42,173 nucleotides of DNA. Origin: a virus. The DNA is taken from the IMG/VR virus record IMGVR_UViG_3300034198_007508, positions 1 to 42,173 of that record. One strand, written 5' to 3'. Below the pieces are notes generated by a model. The model was not told the origin of the DNA, ran no database searches, and saw only the letters and a list, made by a program, of their open reading frames with translations. This document shows, piece by piece, positions 29,321-36,847 of this stretch; position 1 is the first letter of the stretch, and each line of letters starts with the position of its first letter. The position numbers were made by a program, and so were the translations under genes.

Positions 29321-30658
29321 ATGGCCACCTTCCCGACCCTCAACCCTTCTAGCCGGGTGTTCTCACCTGGAGAGTATCCGCACACGCCATTCATCGGCAT
29401 GAGCGGCAGGCAGAACAGGGTCAGGAGCAGCAACGTCATGCTCAGCAGCCAGCTACGGCTGACGTTCGTGGCGATCACCGAAGCTCAGATGTTGAGCATC
29501 CTGGCTCATTACCAAGGACAGCAAGGGAGCTTTGCGTCGTTCCTGCTGCCATCCCTGGTGTGGAGTGGCGTCAATGATCTGGCGGATTATCAGCTGGTGG
29601 GATACGGCTGGATCTACAAGGAGCCGCCGCTCGTCACCGATTCAATGTGCGGTGGGTTCTTTGATGTTGAGCTGAGCCTAGAGACGGTGCCGCCAGAAGG
29701 AACGGCCATCCTCGGGCTGGATCAACGCATCAGTGTCATTCTCGTTGCTGGTGGCGCCTACACCGCCGGTGCTGCCAATCTCATCACCACCTGGCGGCTA
29801 CGCGTTGGCGCTGCAGGTGTTGCTGGCATGACGGCCACCATGACATGGACGCTGACGGCCGGAGCACCGACCGGAGCCGTGCTGATGCCAGGTGCGCAAC
29901 TGCATGTGTTTACCAACCTGCAGATTGCCAGGATTGCGGCTTCCGATGGAGTGGCGTTGTCGGAGGCCTATGCGCTGGCGGCCGGAGCAGCGACAAACGG
30001 AATCCAGGATGCATCCTTCTCCAGCGTCTCGCTTCTGCTGCACCTCAACGGCAGCAACACCTCGACCACCTTCACCGACAACAGCTCCAATGCCTTCACG
30101 ATCACCAAGACCGGGCAGGTCACCACCAGCACCACGCAATCCAAGTTCAACGGCAGCTCTGGTTACTTCAACGGTTACAATGGAAATCTTACGCAGGCGC
30201 TGCTGACAGCACCAAACAATTCAGCGCTTGCCTTCGGAACTGGTGGCTTCACCATTGAGGTGTGGCTGTACAAGGTATCCACCAGCGAGGGGACCATCAT
30301 CTCGTCTGGCAGCTTCTCCAGTGCATCAGCTTCGGTCTACATTGACTCCAACCGGAAGATTGTTTTCCAAAACAGCAACCAATACAAGACCTCAACTGAT
30401 GCCATCACGCTGAATCAGTGGACACATATTGCCGTTACCCGCTCAGGCACGACGCTGTACATCTTCATTGATGGCCAGGCATCTGGCAGCTTTACCGTAT
30501 CCGCTAATATGACAGAGCCTGTCCGCTACATCGGTCAGTATTCAACCAGCCAAACGTTCATCATGAATGGCTACATGGCTGATCTACGCGTCACCAAAGG
30601 CGTCGCTCGCTACACCAGCACCTTCACACCGCCGAGTGCTGCTTTCCCTGATTCCTAG
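29321..30658 (+). CDS. Tail protein with C-terminal LamG/concanavalin-like domain
   Basis: 445 residues. The first 125 (MATFPTLNPSSRVFSPGEYP, MLSILAHYQGQQGSFASFLLP, then WIYKEPP) are a paralogue of the entire protein at 31101-31472. A middle beta domain (about 145-230) follows. The last 215 are a LamG-type lectin fold: LLLHLNGSNTSTTFTDNS, GGFTIEVWLY, WTHIAVTRSGTTLYIFIDG and MADLRVTKGVARY are its usual landmarks. It probably binds cell-surface sugars. The stop TAG belongs to late-motif copy 6. Confidence 0.85.
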   Translation: MATFPTLNPSSRVFSPGEYPHTPFIGMSGRQNRVRSSNVMLSSQLRLTFVAITEAQMLSILAHYQGQQGSFASFLLPSLVWSGVNDLADYQLVGYGWIYKEPPLVTDSMCGGFFDVELSLETVPPEGTAILGLDQRISVILVAGGAYTAGAANLITTWRLRVGAAGVAGMTATMTWTLTAGAPTGAVLMPGAQLHVFTNLQIARIAASDGVALSEAYALAAGAATNGIQDASFSSVSLLLHLNGSNTSTTFTDNSSNAFTITKTGQVTTSTTQSKFNGSSGYFNGYNGNLTQALLTAPNNSALAFGTGGFTIEVWLYKVSTSEGTIISSGSFSSASASVYIDSNRKIVFQNSNQYKTSTDAITLNQWTHIAVTRSGTTLYIFIDGQASGSFTVSANMTEPVRYIGQYSTSQTFIMNGYMADLRVTKGVARYTSTFTPPSAAFPDS

Positions 30659-30663
30659 CCTGA
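30656..30663 (+). promoter_or_regulatory. TAGCCTGA motif, copy 6
   Basis: TTCCTAGCCTGA at the stop of the LamG gene, with 23 nt from TAGCCT to the ATG at 30685. Confidence 0.5.
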
Positions 30664-30684
30664 ACTGATGCCCTGCGGTTGGCT

Positions 30685-31101
30685 ATGGCTAGTTTCATCT
30701 ACACCAGCGCACTGGAAGACGAGGCGCGTGGTGCGATCGACTTTGATACCGATACCTTCAAGATGGTGCTGCTCACCAGCAGCTACACCGGCAACCAGGG
30801 TACGCACACCAAGCGCAGCGACCTGACCAACGAAGTGACCGGCACCGGCTACACCGCTGGTGGTGTGACGGTTGCGGTGACGGTTGCCAAGGACACCACA
30901 AACAAGAAAGTGACCCTGACCTTTGCTGCAGGTAACTGGGCCAGCAGCACGATCACGGCCCGTTACGCAGCGGTCTACAAGTCACGCGGTGGTGCATCCA
31001 GCGCCGATGAGCTGGTGTTCCTCAACGACTTCGGCGGTGATGTGGTGAGCACCTCCAGCACGTTCGCCGTGGCGGCCAGCACGATCACGAAGCAGCTCTA
31101 A
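30685..31101 (+). CDS. Small virion protein, beta-rich
   Basis: 138 residues from the ATG at 30685; a TTG two codons upstream is also in frame. MASFIYTSALEDEARGAIDFDTDTFKMVLLTSSY, then VTVAKDTTNKKVTLTFAAGNWA and ADELVFLNDFGGDVV, is a recurring domain in phage structural clusters and may be a tail-fibre base or capsid-edge protein. Its stop overlaps the next ATG. Confidence 0.7.
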   Translation: MASFIYTSALEDEARGAIDFDTDTFKMVLLTSSYTGNQGTHTKRSDLTNEVTGTGYTAGGVTVAVTVAKDTTNKKVTLTFAAGNWASSTITARYAAVYKSRGGASSADELVFLNDFGGDVVSTSSTFAVAASTITKQL

Positions 31102-31472
31102 TGGCCACCTTCCCGGCGCTGCGGCCTGCCTCTCGGAGCTACTCAATGGGGCAGTTCCCAGTGTCAGAGCAGCGCGGGTTTGGTGGCGGCAGCGTTCGAT
31201 TCCTGCACGGCAGCACCGCCGGCGGCCACACCTTAGGGCTTGGCTTTGTGCTGCTCACGCAGGCGGAGGCAAAGCTGCTGCGTGATCACTACCGCACCCA
31301 GCAGGGTGGCTTCCTGCCTTTTGGGCTCAGTGCTGCAGCCTGGGCTGGCCATAGCTCGGCCACTGATCTGGTGCCGACCACAACGAACTGGGTATATGCC
31401 GGTCCGCCGGAGGAGACGCATCGAAACGGCGGCCTGGTGGACGTGACCGTCCAATTGGTGAGCGTGATCTGA
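31101..31472 (+). CDS. Tail protein, paralogue of the N-terminus of the LamG protein
   Basis: 123 residues: MATFPALRPASRSYSMGQFP, LTQAEAKLLRDHYRTQQGGFLPFGLS, WVYAGPPEETHRNGGLVDVTVQL. The order of motifs matches the first 125 residues at 29321 (TFPTLNPSSRVFSPGEYP, ITEAQMLSILAHYQGQQGSF, WIYKEPP). It therefore looks like a stand-alone copy of the tail-attachment domain; duplication with or without the lectin part is likely. Confidence 0.75.
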   Translation: MATFPALRPASRSYSMGQFPVSEQRGFGGGSVRFLHGSTAGGHTLGLGFVLLTQAEAKLLRDHYRTQQGGFLPFGLSAAAWAGHSSATDLVPTTTNWVYAGPPEETHRNGGLVDVTVQLVSVI

Positions 31473-31476
31473 TTCC

Positions 31477-31484
31477 TAGCCTGA
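31477..31484 (+). promoter_or_regulatory. TAGCCTGA motif, copy 7
   Basis: TTCCTAGCCTGA, 4 nt after the stop of the preceding gene, with 26 nt from TAGCCT to the ATG at 31509. It would open the lysis gene group. Confidence 0.5.
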
Positions 31485-31508
31485 GGTGAAGCCCTACAGC
31501 ATCAGCAG

Positions 31509-31910
31509 ATGCAAGCCATGAGCGATCAAGACAGCTCAATGATCGCCGTGGTTGATCGTCTCGGCAAACTCGAAGGCCTGATCATGGGCCTGCAATCCAG
31601 CATCTCGCAGGGTCAGACGACAGCCGCTGCGTTCATGTCGCGGGTGGAGCGACTGGAGCAACGGCAGGTGGAGCTGGAACGCAACATGGTCACCACCACC
31701 CACATCGCAGCGCTGACCGAGAAGGTGGATTCATTGGTCGCCAGTGATGCCGTCCGCAGGGGCGGCACTGCTACCGCCACATGGACCGCTGGTCAGCTGG
31801 TGGCCTGGGTGGCGGTGATCATCTCGTTGCTGGCCTTGGTGGGTGTCGGCATGAACCGCGAGGCATTGCATGAGCAGCCTTCCTCATCACCGCAGCAGCG
31901 CCAACCATGA
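31509..31910 (+). CDS. Coiled-coil membrane protein, holin/lysis candidate
   Basis: 133 residues (130 from the ATG at 31518). Residues 15-80 are a coiled coil with SRVERLEQRQVELERNM and ALTEKVDSLV. One transmembrane segment follows near 95-115 (LVAWVAVIISLLALVGVG), and a short hydrophilic tail rich in Gln and Ser. This plan resembles small phage membrane proteins encoded directly before the endolysin, such as holins with a soluble N-terminus. Position supports a lysis role; no family is recognised with certainty. Confidence 0.6.
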   Translation: MQAMSDQDSSMIAVVDRLGKLEGLIMGLQSSISQGQTTAAAFMSRVERLEQRQVELERNMVTTTHIAALTEKVDSLVASDAVRRGGTATATWTAGQLVAWVAVIISLLALVGVGMNREALHEQPSSSPQQRQP

Positions 31911-32206
31911 ACCTCAACAGCATCCTCGGCACGATCGGCAGTGCCGCGACGGTGTTCAAGGCCGCCAGCAATGTGGCCCTGATTGCGGCAGCGTTGTACC
32001 TGGTGGACTGCCGCATCAGCAACCCAGGGCCGAAAGAGCTTGATCGCTGCTGGATGACAGCACTTCCGATCGCGGGGATTGGTGCGGCAGGTCGTGGTGG
32101 CTTCTCGCTCGGCTTTGGCACTTTCAACCCTGCTCTGCGACCTGACGACGGGCCGACCGGCACCGATCGTGATGAAGCGGGCCGGTTCAAGCGGAGGCAA
32201 TCCTGA
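31907..32206 (+). CDS. Small membrane protein, holin candidate
   Basis: 99 residues. A hydrophobic segment (about 23-36, NVALIAAALYLVDC) and a weaker one (about 51-66, TALPIAGIGAAGRGGF) are followed by a basic hydrophilic tail (DRDEAGRFKRRQS). This two-segment plan next to the peptidase gene fits a holin. It is coupled to both neighbours by 4-nt and 1-nt overlaps. It could instead be a tail or entry protein. Confidence 0.5.
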   Translation: MNLNSILGTIGSAATVFKAASNVALIAAALYLVDCRISNPGPKELDRCWMTALPIAGIGAAGRGGFSLGFGTFNPALRPDDGPTGTDRDEAGRFKRRQS

Positions 32207-32913
32207 TGAGCACCATCCGCCTGGTTAATGCCGCCAAGTCCTACGAGGGCCTGTCGCATCAGACCGCAGCATTGAACTGGCTGCAGGAGCGGCAGACGCC
32301 GGAGGTGCTGGCGCAGTTCGCGGAGATGTTCCGCGCGGATCCGCCGGCGAAGGCGGAGGCGAGCCCACCACCAGGCCAGGCCGGCAAGGTGCTGCTGAAG
32401 GTGCCCTATGAGTTCCAGAACGACAACCGCAGCGGCACCGGCTACCGCGAGTGCTTCAGCTCCAGCTGCGCCATGGTGGCCCGCTACTACGGGAAGGTGG
32501 CCGGCGATGACGAATACAACGCGATCCGCCAGCGCTTCGGAGACAGCACCGATAGCGGCGCCCAGCTCCGAGCACTCGGCAGCTTGGGGCTGACGGCAAC
32601 ATTCCATCAGAACGGCAGCGCTGCCACCCTGGAGGCGCTGATCCGTGAAGGCTGCCCGGTACCCGTAGGCTGGCTGCACAAGGGGTCAGTAAACGCCCCG
32701 AGTGGCGGCGGGCATTGGTCGGTGGTGATCGGCTTCGATGACGCCTCCTTCATTCACAACGACCCCAACGGCGAGGCTGACCTTGTGGGCGGTGGCTACA
32801 CCAGCAATGCAGCGACAGCTGGTGCTGGTATCCGCTACAGCCGCAAGAACTGGCTGCGCCGCTGGGAGGCCGATGGTCGCGGCTCGGGCTGGTATCTCAA
32901 GGTCCGTCCCTGA
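32206..32913 (+). CDS. C39-like papain-fold peptidase, probable endolysin
   Basis: 235 residues. The catalytic set of Peptidase_C39_2 is visible: YRECFSSSCAMVARYY (Cys83 or Cys88), GGGHWSVVIGFDD (His170) and FIHNDPNGE (Asp186). The N-terminal 60 residues are helical with a Pro-rich linker. In phages a protein of this type next to membrane proteins usually cuts peptide bridges in the cell wall. There is no signal peptide, so it needs a holin to cross the membrane. The role is inferred from fold and position. Confidence 0.75.
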   Translation: MSTIRLVNAAKSYEGLSHQTAALNWLQERQTPEVLAQFAEMFRADPPAKAEASPPPGQAGKVLLKVPYEFQNDNRSGTGYRECFSSSCAMVARYYGKVAGDDEYNAIRQRFGDSTDSGAQLRALGSLGLTATFHQNGSAATLEALIREGCPVPVGWLHKGSVNAPSGGGHWSVVIGFDDASFIHNDPNGEADLVGGGYTSNAATAGAGIRYSRKNWLRRWEADGRGSGWYLKVRP

Positions 32914-33099
32914 TCAGCGAGGCGGCACCATGATTCCCTTGCTCCTCAGCATCGCCGCCAGTAGCTCCATCAGCCGCACCCCACTGCCACTGCGGACGCA
33001 ATACCCACCGCAGCATGCCTGCCAGACGGCACCGCCGTTCTCCTCGACAACCTCAAGGCGAACCTCTTCAGACTGTGAAGAATCACCGCAAGGCTGCAC
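32914..33099 (-). CDS. Small Cys-containing hypothetical protein
   Basis: About 61 residues from a GTG at 33099, or 89 from an ATG at 33183 within the opposing gene. EEVRLEVVEENGGAVWQACCGGYCVRSGSGVRLMELLAAML reads like a compact domain with one CC and one C, possibly metal-binding; the opposite strand in this interval is a Ser/Thr-rich shadow. It would be the last gene of the sigma transcription unit. Its start is unclear. Confidence 0.45.
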   Translation of the reverse strand: MQPCGDSSQSEEVRLEVVEENGGAVWQACCGGYCVRSGSGVRLMELLAAMLRSKGIMVPPR

Positions 33100-33100
33100 G

Positions 33101-33346
33101 ATGGAAGGGCATTGGTTGCTCCTTGAGCAGTCTGCAGAGACGGAGTTCACCCGCGAATGTGTGTTCCGCCGGTTGCGGGCCATAAACCAGGATCAGCTGC
33201 TGGAGGTTGCTGAACAGCTGGCGGAGAACCTGATCAGTTACGGCATCATCATCCGGCAAGCGGCAGCGCATATTGCTCACATCGAGGCTGAGCAGATGCT
33301 CGCCGGCGCCGGCCCCTTCCCGCCACTCGCCGATTGGCACCACTAG
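33101..33346 (+). CDS. Short helical protein, possibly NblA-like
   Basis: 81 residues. ETEFTRECVFRRLRAINQDQLLEVAEQLAENLI then IRQAAAHIAHIEAEQ gives two amphipathic helices of the spacing seen in cyanobacterial NblA and related small proteins (F-x-R start, a central Q-x-L helix, then a second helix). Key NblA residues are not all present, so this is a resemblance only. AAGG lies about 7 nt before the ATG. Its 3' end overlaps the sigma gene. Confidence 0.55.
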   Translation: MEGHWLLLEQSAETEFTRECVFRRLRAINQDQLLEVAEQLAENLISYGIIIRQAAAHIAHIEAEQMLAGAGPFPPLADWHH

Positions 33347-34259
33347 GCGGCGCGTGATCTGCTGGGACGATCGGCAAGCTGATCTGCGGCCCATAGCTCA
33401 CCGGTTCAGATGGCGATGGCTGCAGCGGCGGCGGAGTGCCGCGCAGGATCATCCGCAGCTGGTTGAGCGACTGACTGATGATCGCCCGCAACTGCTCTCG
33501 ACTGATCCCCTCCTGCCGTGCCAGCTGCTGCTGAGTGCTGGGCACCGGCGACAGGAACTGATCCAGCATGATCCGCTCGGCCCGTGGGGTCAGCAGCCGG
33601 AGTGCACCCATCAGCTGCTCAAGCTGATCGGCACCTTCCACCAAGTCCAGCAGGGCAGGACCTGGATCAGCAATCGCCTCCGCCACGGTGCCGCCATCAT
33701 CCCGGCTCATGTTGGGTGCATCCAGGCTCACGGTCGCTGATGGCCTGGTGATCACCCGCTCGATCGTCTCCAGCGTCCAGCCGGTAGCAGCGGCGATCTC
33801 CTGGCGGCTGGGGTGCCGGTTCAACCGCTCGGAGAGCTCCAGGATGGTGGTCTGCAGCTTGGTGTACTGCGCGGCGTGTGTGGTCGGCAGGCGGATCGAG
33901 CGGCCGTAATGTTCCAGGAAGCTGTGGATGCCCTGGCGGATCCACCAGTAGGCATATGTACTGAACTTGTATCCACGGGTCGGGTCGAACTTCTCGACCC
34001 CGCGCATGAGGCCAAGGTTCCCGGCCTGGATCAGGTCGTCGGCGTACTGGGTCGGCACGCTGCGGTACTTATCGGCCATGTTGATCACAAGCCGCAGGTT
34101 GGCCCGCACGAAGCGGTCCCTCGCTCGCTGGCCACGACGCACGACGGCAGGTGGCGGGTCGGGATGATCCAGCCATTCACGCACCTGCTGCCCCAGCAGA
34201 ATCTCCTGGCTTGGGGAGAGGAGGGGGAAACGCCCGGCCTGGTCGTGCCACCAGGTCAT
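33249..34259 (-). CDS. Phage-encoded sigma-70 family factor
   Basis: 336 residues. Region 1.2: FPLLSPSQEILLGQQV (11-26). Region 2: FVRANLRLVINMADKY (50-65), DLIQAGNLGLMRGVEKFDP (75-93) and YKFSTYAYWWIRQGI (97-111), close to cyanobacterial sigma factors. Region 3: RHPSRQEIAAATGWTLETIERVI (148-170). Region 4: LLTPRAERIMLDQFLS and QQLARQEGISREQLRAIISQSLNQL (222-268) keeps the helix-turn-helix but differs from the usual ERIRQIE pattern. A Pro- and then Arg-rich C-terminal tail of about 60 residues is extra. It would redirect host RNA polymerase to phage promoters. No Shine-Dalgarno sequence is visible. Confidence 0.92.
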   Translation of the reverse strand: MTWWHDQAGRFPLLSPSQEILLGQQVREWLDHPDPPPAVVRRGQRARDRFVRANLRLVINMADKYRSVPTQYADDLIQAGNLGLMRGVEKFDPTRGYKFSTYAYWWIRQGIHSFLEHYGRSIRLPTTHAAQYTKLQTTILELSERLNRHPSRQEIAAATGWTLETIERVITRPSATVSLDAPNMSRDDGGTVAEAIADPGPALLDLVEGADQLEQLMGALRLLTPRAERIMLDQFLSPVPSTQQQLARQEGISREQLRAIISQSLNQLRMILRGTPPPLQPSPSEPVSYGPQISLPIVPADHAPPSGANRRVAGRGRRRRASAQPRCEQYALPLAG

Positions 34260-34375
34260 GGCAGCACGGAACGCGGGACGTGACTACGCTCAGCACATGT
34301 GCGCTTTAAGAACGGCATCTAAAGAGAAGGATGACATAGCGCAGCCTAGTGTAGGCCCACGATTTCGGGCACTCT
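34260..34375. promoter_or_regulatory. Divergent region between sigma factor and integrase; possible attP
   Basis: 116 bp without a gene. It contains the palindrome GCCTA-GTG-TAGGC (34344-34356), followed by GCCC-N8-GGGC, and one isolated GCGGGAC (34272-34278). Serine integrases usually have attP adjacent to their gene, so a crossover site may lie here; promoters for both genes are also expected. Confidence 0.4.
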
Positions 34376-35698
34376 ATGACCGCCGTGGTGGGCTACGCCC
34401 GAGTCTCCAGCGATGAGCAGGCTGAGGCACTAGCGCCGCAGGTTGCTCGGCTTCAGGCGGCCGGCTGTGAGCAGGTCATCACGGACATCGAGTCCGGCCG
34501 CGAGAACGACCGCGATGGCCTGCTGGAGGTGATGGCCATGGTCCGCGCTGGCGTGGTGTCTGAACTGCTGGTTACCAGGGTTGACCGGCTCGGTCGTGAT
34601 GCGGCTTACAGCGATGCGCTGCTAGCCCAGTGCGAAGCCAACCGCGTCACGGTTCGGGCGCTCGATGGTGGCGTCATCGAGACGGCATCACCGCAGGGGT
34701 TCCTGATGGCACGGCTGCAGACCGGCCTGGCGGAGATGGAGTCGCGAATGCTGTCGATGCGTATCCGCCGGCAGTTCGTGGTCTACCGCGCCGAAGGCCG
34801 GCACCTACGCCGTCGCAAACCCTTCGGCTACCAGGGCGGCAAGAATCACCGGCTGGAGCCGCACCCCACGCAATGGTCCGAAGCCTTGCGGATCCTGGAG
34901 CAGCTCCGCCTGGTGGGGTCGTTCAGCGGTGTCGCCAATCGGCTGCCGGAATGGTGCAGCTGGACACCAGCTACCGGAAGCCTGCAGAGCTGGTTCTGCA
35001 ATCCGGTGATCCGTGGTCACATCGCCCATGGCTACGACAAGAGCAGCGGCAAGGGTTGGCATCAGCGCTGGGCAGAGATCCGCTACGACCAGCACCCGGC
35101 ATTGATCAGTGAGGCCGCCTGGCGCGAGCTGGCAGATCTGCTGCGACGACCTCGCAATCGGTTCAGGGCCTGCGGATCTACGGACACCCTTCATGGCCTG
35201 ACCGGGTTGCTGCGTTGCGCATCCTGCGATCACCTATTGCGTCGAAACAGCAGCAACGGCGTCGTCTGGTGGCGTTGCCGGCATCGGCTATGCGACGCCC
35301 GTGGCGGCGTCAAGGAATCGGTGGTGCTGCCGGTGGTGGTCAATGCCTGCGTGGCGGAGGCGACCCGACTGGCTTCGGCAGTCAGTGAGCCCAGCGGACC
35401 GGATCCGATGGTGGCAGCGATGATCGACGAGCTGGAGATGATGCAGCGCCTAGCGGCCCGCAACCCAGACAACCGGGCGATGGCGGCGGCTGTCGCTGAG
35501 CAGCAACAGCGGATTCAGGCAGCGCAACGTGCGGAGAAGGTGGCGATAGATCCGGAGGCTTACATGCGCATGCAGCGGCCAGAGTTCTTCACGAACGCGA
35601 CACCGGCAGAGCAGCGGGCTCTGTTTGGGGCGGTGCTGTCTTCTGTTCAGATTGCTCCTGGCGGAGCAGTTGCTGGTATTCAGGCTCGAAACTTTTGA
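34376..35698 (+). CDS. Large serine recombinase (integrase, XisF-like)
   Basis: 440 residues. Resolvase domain with GYARVSSDEQ (Ser11 the likely nucleophile) and TRVDRLGR (67-74), then ETASPQGFLMARLQTGLAEMESRM as in cyanobacterial fdxN-element excisases. The recombinase domain spans about 150-270 (RKPFGYQGGK, WFCNPVIRGHIAHG). A zinc ribbon (CASCDHLL then CRHRLC, about 281-305) precedes a coiled-coil helical end. Such enzymes integrate or excise DNA between attP and attB through double-strand exchange. It marks the phage as temperate. Confidence 0.93.
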   Translation: MTAVVGYARVSSDEQAEALAPQVARLQAAGCEQVITDIESGRENDRDGLLEVMAMVRAGVVSELLVTRVDRLGRDAAYSDALLAQCEANRVTVRALDGGVIETASPQGFLMARLQTGLAEMESRMLSMRIRRQFVVYRAEGRHLRRRKPFGYQGGKNHRLEPHPTQWSEALRILEQLRLVGSFSGVANRLPEWCSWTPATGSLQSWFCNPVIRGHIAHGYDKSSGKGWHQRWAEIRYDQHPALISEAAWRELADLLRRPRNRFRACGSTDTLHGLTGLLRCASCDHLLRRNSSNGVVWWRCRHRLCDARGGVKESVVLPVVVNACVAEATRLASAVSEPSGPDPMVAAMIDELEMMQRLAARNPDNRAMAAAVAEQQQRIQAAQRAEKVAIDPEAYMRMQRPEFFTNATPAEQRALFGAVLSSVQIAPGGAVAGIQARNF

Positions 35699-35747
35699 GC
35701 CTTGACAAGATCGCTTCCCGCAACGTGAGCTCGGTGGTGCGTTTCAT
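35589..35747 (-). CDS. Small hypothetical protein, antisense overlap with integrase end
   Basis: 52 residues, MKRTTELTLREAILSRLKSFEPEYQQLL..., mostly helical. The ATG at 35747 follows GAGGTGGCGGG, a good ribosome site, and overlaps the stop of the upstream gene by 4 nt. The last third lies antisense to the integrase gene and is of doubtful quality, so the true protein might be a short helical piece. Confidence 0.5.
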   Translation of the reverse strand: MKRTTELTLREAILSRLKSFEPEYQQLLRQEQSEQKTAPPQTEPAALPVSRS

Positions 35748-36034
35748 CCCGCCACCTCGAGGAACAGGTCGCAATCCATGGCAAACCCCACGCCTTCATC
35801 CAGCGGATCGGGAAACCCAAAGCCGCAGCGGCCGGTCCAGTGCTGGCACTGCTCACAACTGCGGTAGATCCAGCGGGGCAGGTCCGGGCACCGGCCGGCA
35901 TGGGTCTGGCCGTACCGGATCTGCACGATCGCCTGATGACTGCGGCCATACCGGCGGCCCATCTCGGCATGGCTGGCGCGGCTGATCAGGATGTCGCGGA
36001 TCGCGCCATCGGATAGCGGGTTAGGAGTAGGCAT
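35744..36034 (-). CDS. HTH protein with Cys-rich C-terminus (MPTPNPL family, copy A)
   Basis: 96 residues. MPTPNPLSDGAIRDIL, then SRASHAEMGRRYGRSHQAIVQIRYG is a helix-turn-helix nearly identical to the gene at 39666-39953. The C-terminal half is different: CEQCQHWTGRCGFGFPDPLDEGVGFAMDC, with four Cys that may bind zinc. GGAGG lies 6 nt before the ATG. DNA recognition is probably shared with copy B while the effector domain differs. Confidence 0.75.
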   Translation of the reverse strand: MPTPNPLSDGAIRDILISRASHAEMGRRYGRSHQAIVQIRYGQTHAGRCPDLPRWIYRSCEQCQHWTGRCGFGFPDPLDEGVGFAMDCDLFLEVAG

Positions 36035-36248
36035 CGCAGCCCTCCAGCGCATCAGCTAGCTGATGCAGCTGCTCATGGGTGGTACGGCGTGCTGCCTGGA
36101 ACCCAGCTAGCCATTCGGTGGTGGCGTGATGGCCGGGGACCGCGATGCAGTGATCAGCAGCGGCGCGGATCACTGCAGCAAGGGCTGGCGGGTGGCACGG
36201 GTATGGCGCCACGGCATCGAGGACGGCCTGGGCGGCGGGGATGGTCAT
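36021..36248 (-). CDS. Small helical protein with PAAQAVLDA start
   Basis: 75 residues: MTIPAAQAVLDAVAPYPCHPPALAAVI... then HHATTEWLAGFQAARR. It shares the opening PAAQAVLDA with two genes at 41182 and 41826. It is helical, with no catalytic motif. Its ATG overlaps the dCTP deaminase stop (ATGA). The family is unknown; it may be an operon-specific small protein module. Confidence 0.65.
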   Translation of the reverse strand: MTIPAAQAVLDAVAPYPCHPPALAAVIRAAADHCIAVPGHHATTEWLAGFQAARRTTHEQLHQLADALEGCDAYS

Positions 36249-36847
36249 ACTCTCGCCGTTACAACTTGATGCCCCTGGCCCTGATACTTCCCAGACCGAT
36301 CGTGATACGTCACCTCGCACGGATCGCCCTCAAAGAACAGCGCCTGGACGATGCCTTCGTTGGCATAGATGCGGCAGTCGGCACCGGAGGAGTTGGAGAA
36401 CTCCAAGGTCAGATGGCCCTGCCAACCGGCCTCGCCTGGTGTGAGGTTGGCAATCACACCCATGCGGGCATAGGTGCTTTTGCCGATGAACAGGCAGGTG
36501 ATGGTGTCGGGGATCTTGATGCACTCCATCGCCACTCCTAGCCCATAGCTGTGCGCCGGCAGGATGAAGTAGTTGCCGTCCTCATCGTTGTGCAGTGGCG
36601 CTGGCTGCAGGTTGGCGGGGTTGAACCGCTTGGGGTTCATCACCGTGCCGGGGACATGGCGGAAGATCAGGAACTCCTTGGAGGAGAGGCGCAGGTCGTA
36701 GCCGTAGGAGCTGCAGCCGTAGGAAAGCACCTTGCGGACCGGCTCATAGATGTCGTGCGGCGCGTACTCCCGTACCAGCCCCGGCACGAACGGCATGATC
36801 ATGCCGGCGGCGGCTTGCTCGCGGATCCAGCGGTCGGACTTCAGCAT
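36245..36847 (-). CDS. dcd: dCTP deaminase
   Basis: 200 residues, the standard length. MLKSDRWIREQAAAGMI, SYGCSSYGYDLRL, EFLIFRHVPGTVMNPKRFNPANL, FILPAHSYGLGV, GKSTYARMG (122-130) and GHLTLEFSNSS (Glu149 catalytic) match cyanobacterial Dcd very closely. It deaminates dCTP to dUTP for dTTP synthesis. It was probably taken from a host; such genes raise pyrimidine supply during phage replication. GGAG lies 2 nt before the ATG. Confidence 0.94.
   Translation of the reverse strand: MLKSDRWIREQAAAGMIMPFVPGLVREYAPHDIYEPVRKVLSYGCSSYGYDLRLSSKEFLIFRHVPGTVMNPKRFNPANLQPAPLHNDEDGNYFILPAHSYGLGVAMECIKIPDTITCLFIGKSTYARMGVIANLTPGEAGWQGHLTLEFSNSSGADCRIYANEGIVQALFFEGDPCEVTYHDRSGKYQGQGHQVVTARV

Noticed and set aside
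31819-32679. 286-codon leftward frame opposite the lysis genes
   Set aside because: The opposite strand holds coupled genes with membrane segments and a catalytic triad.
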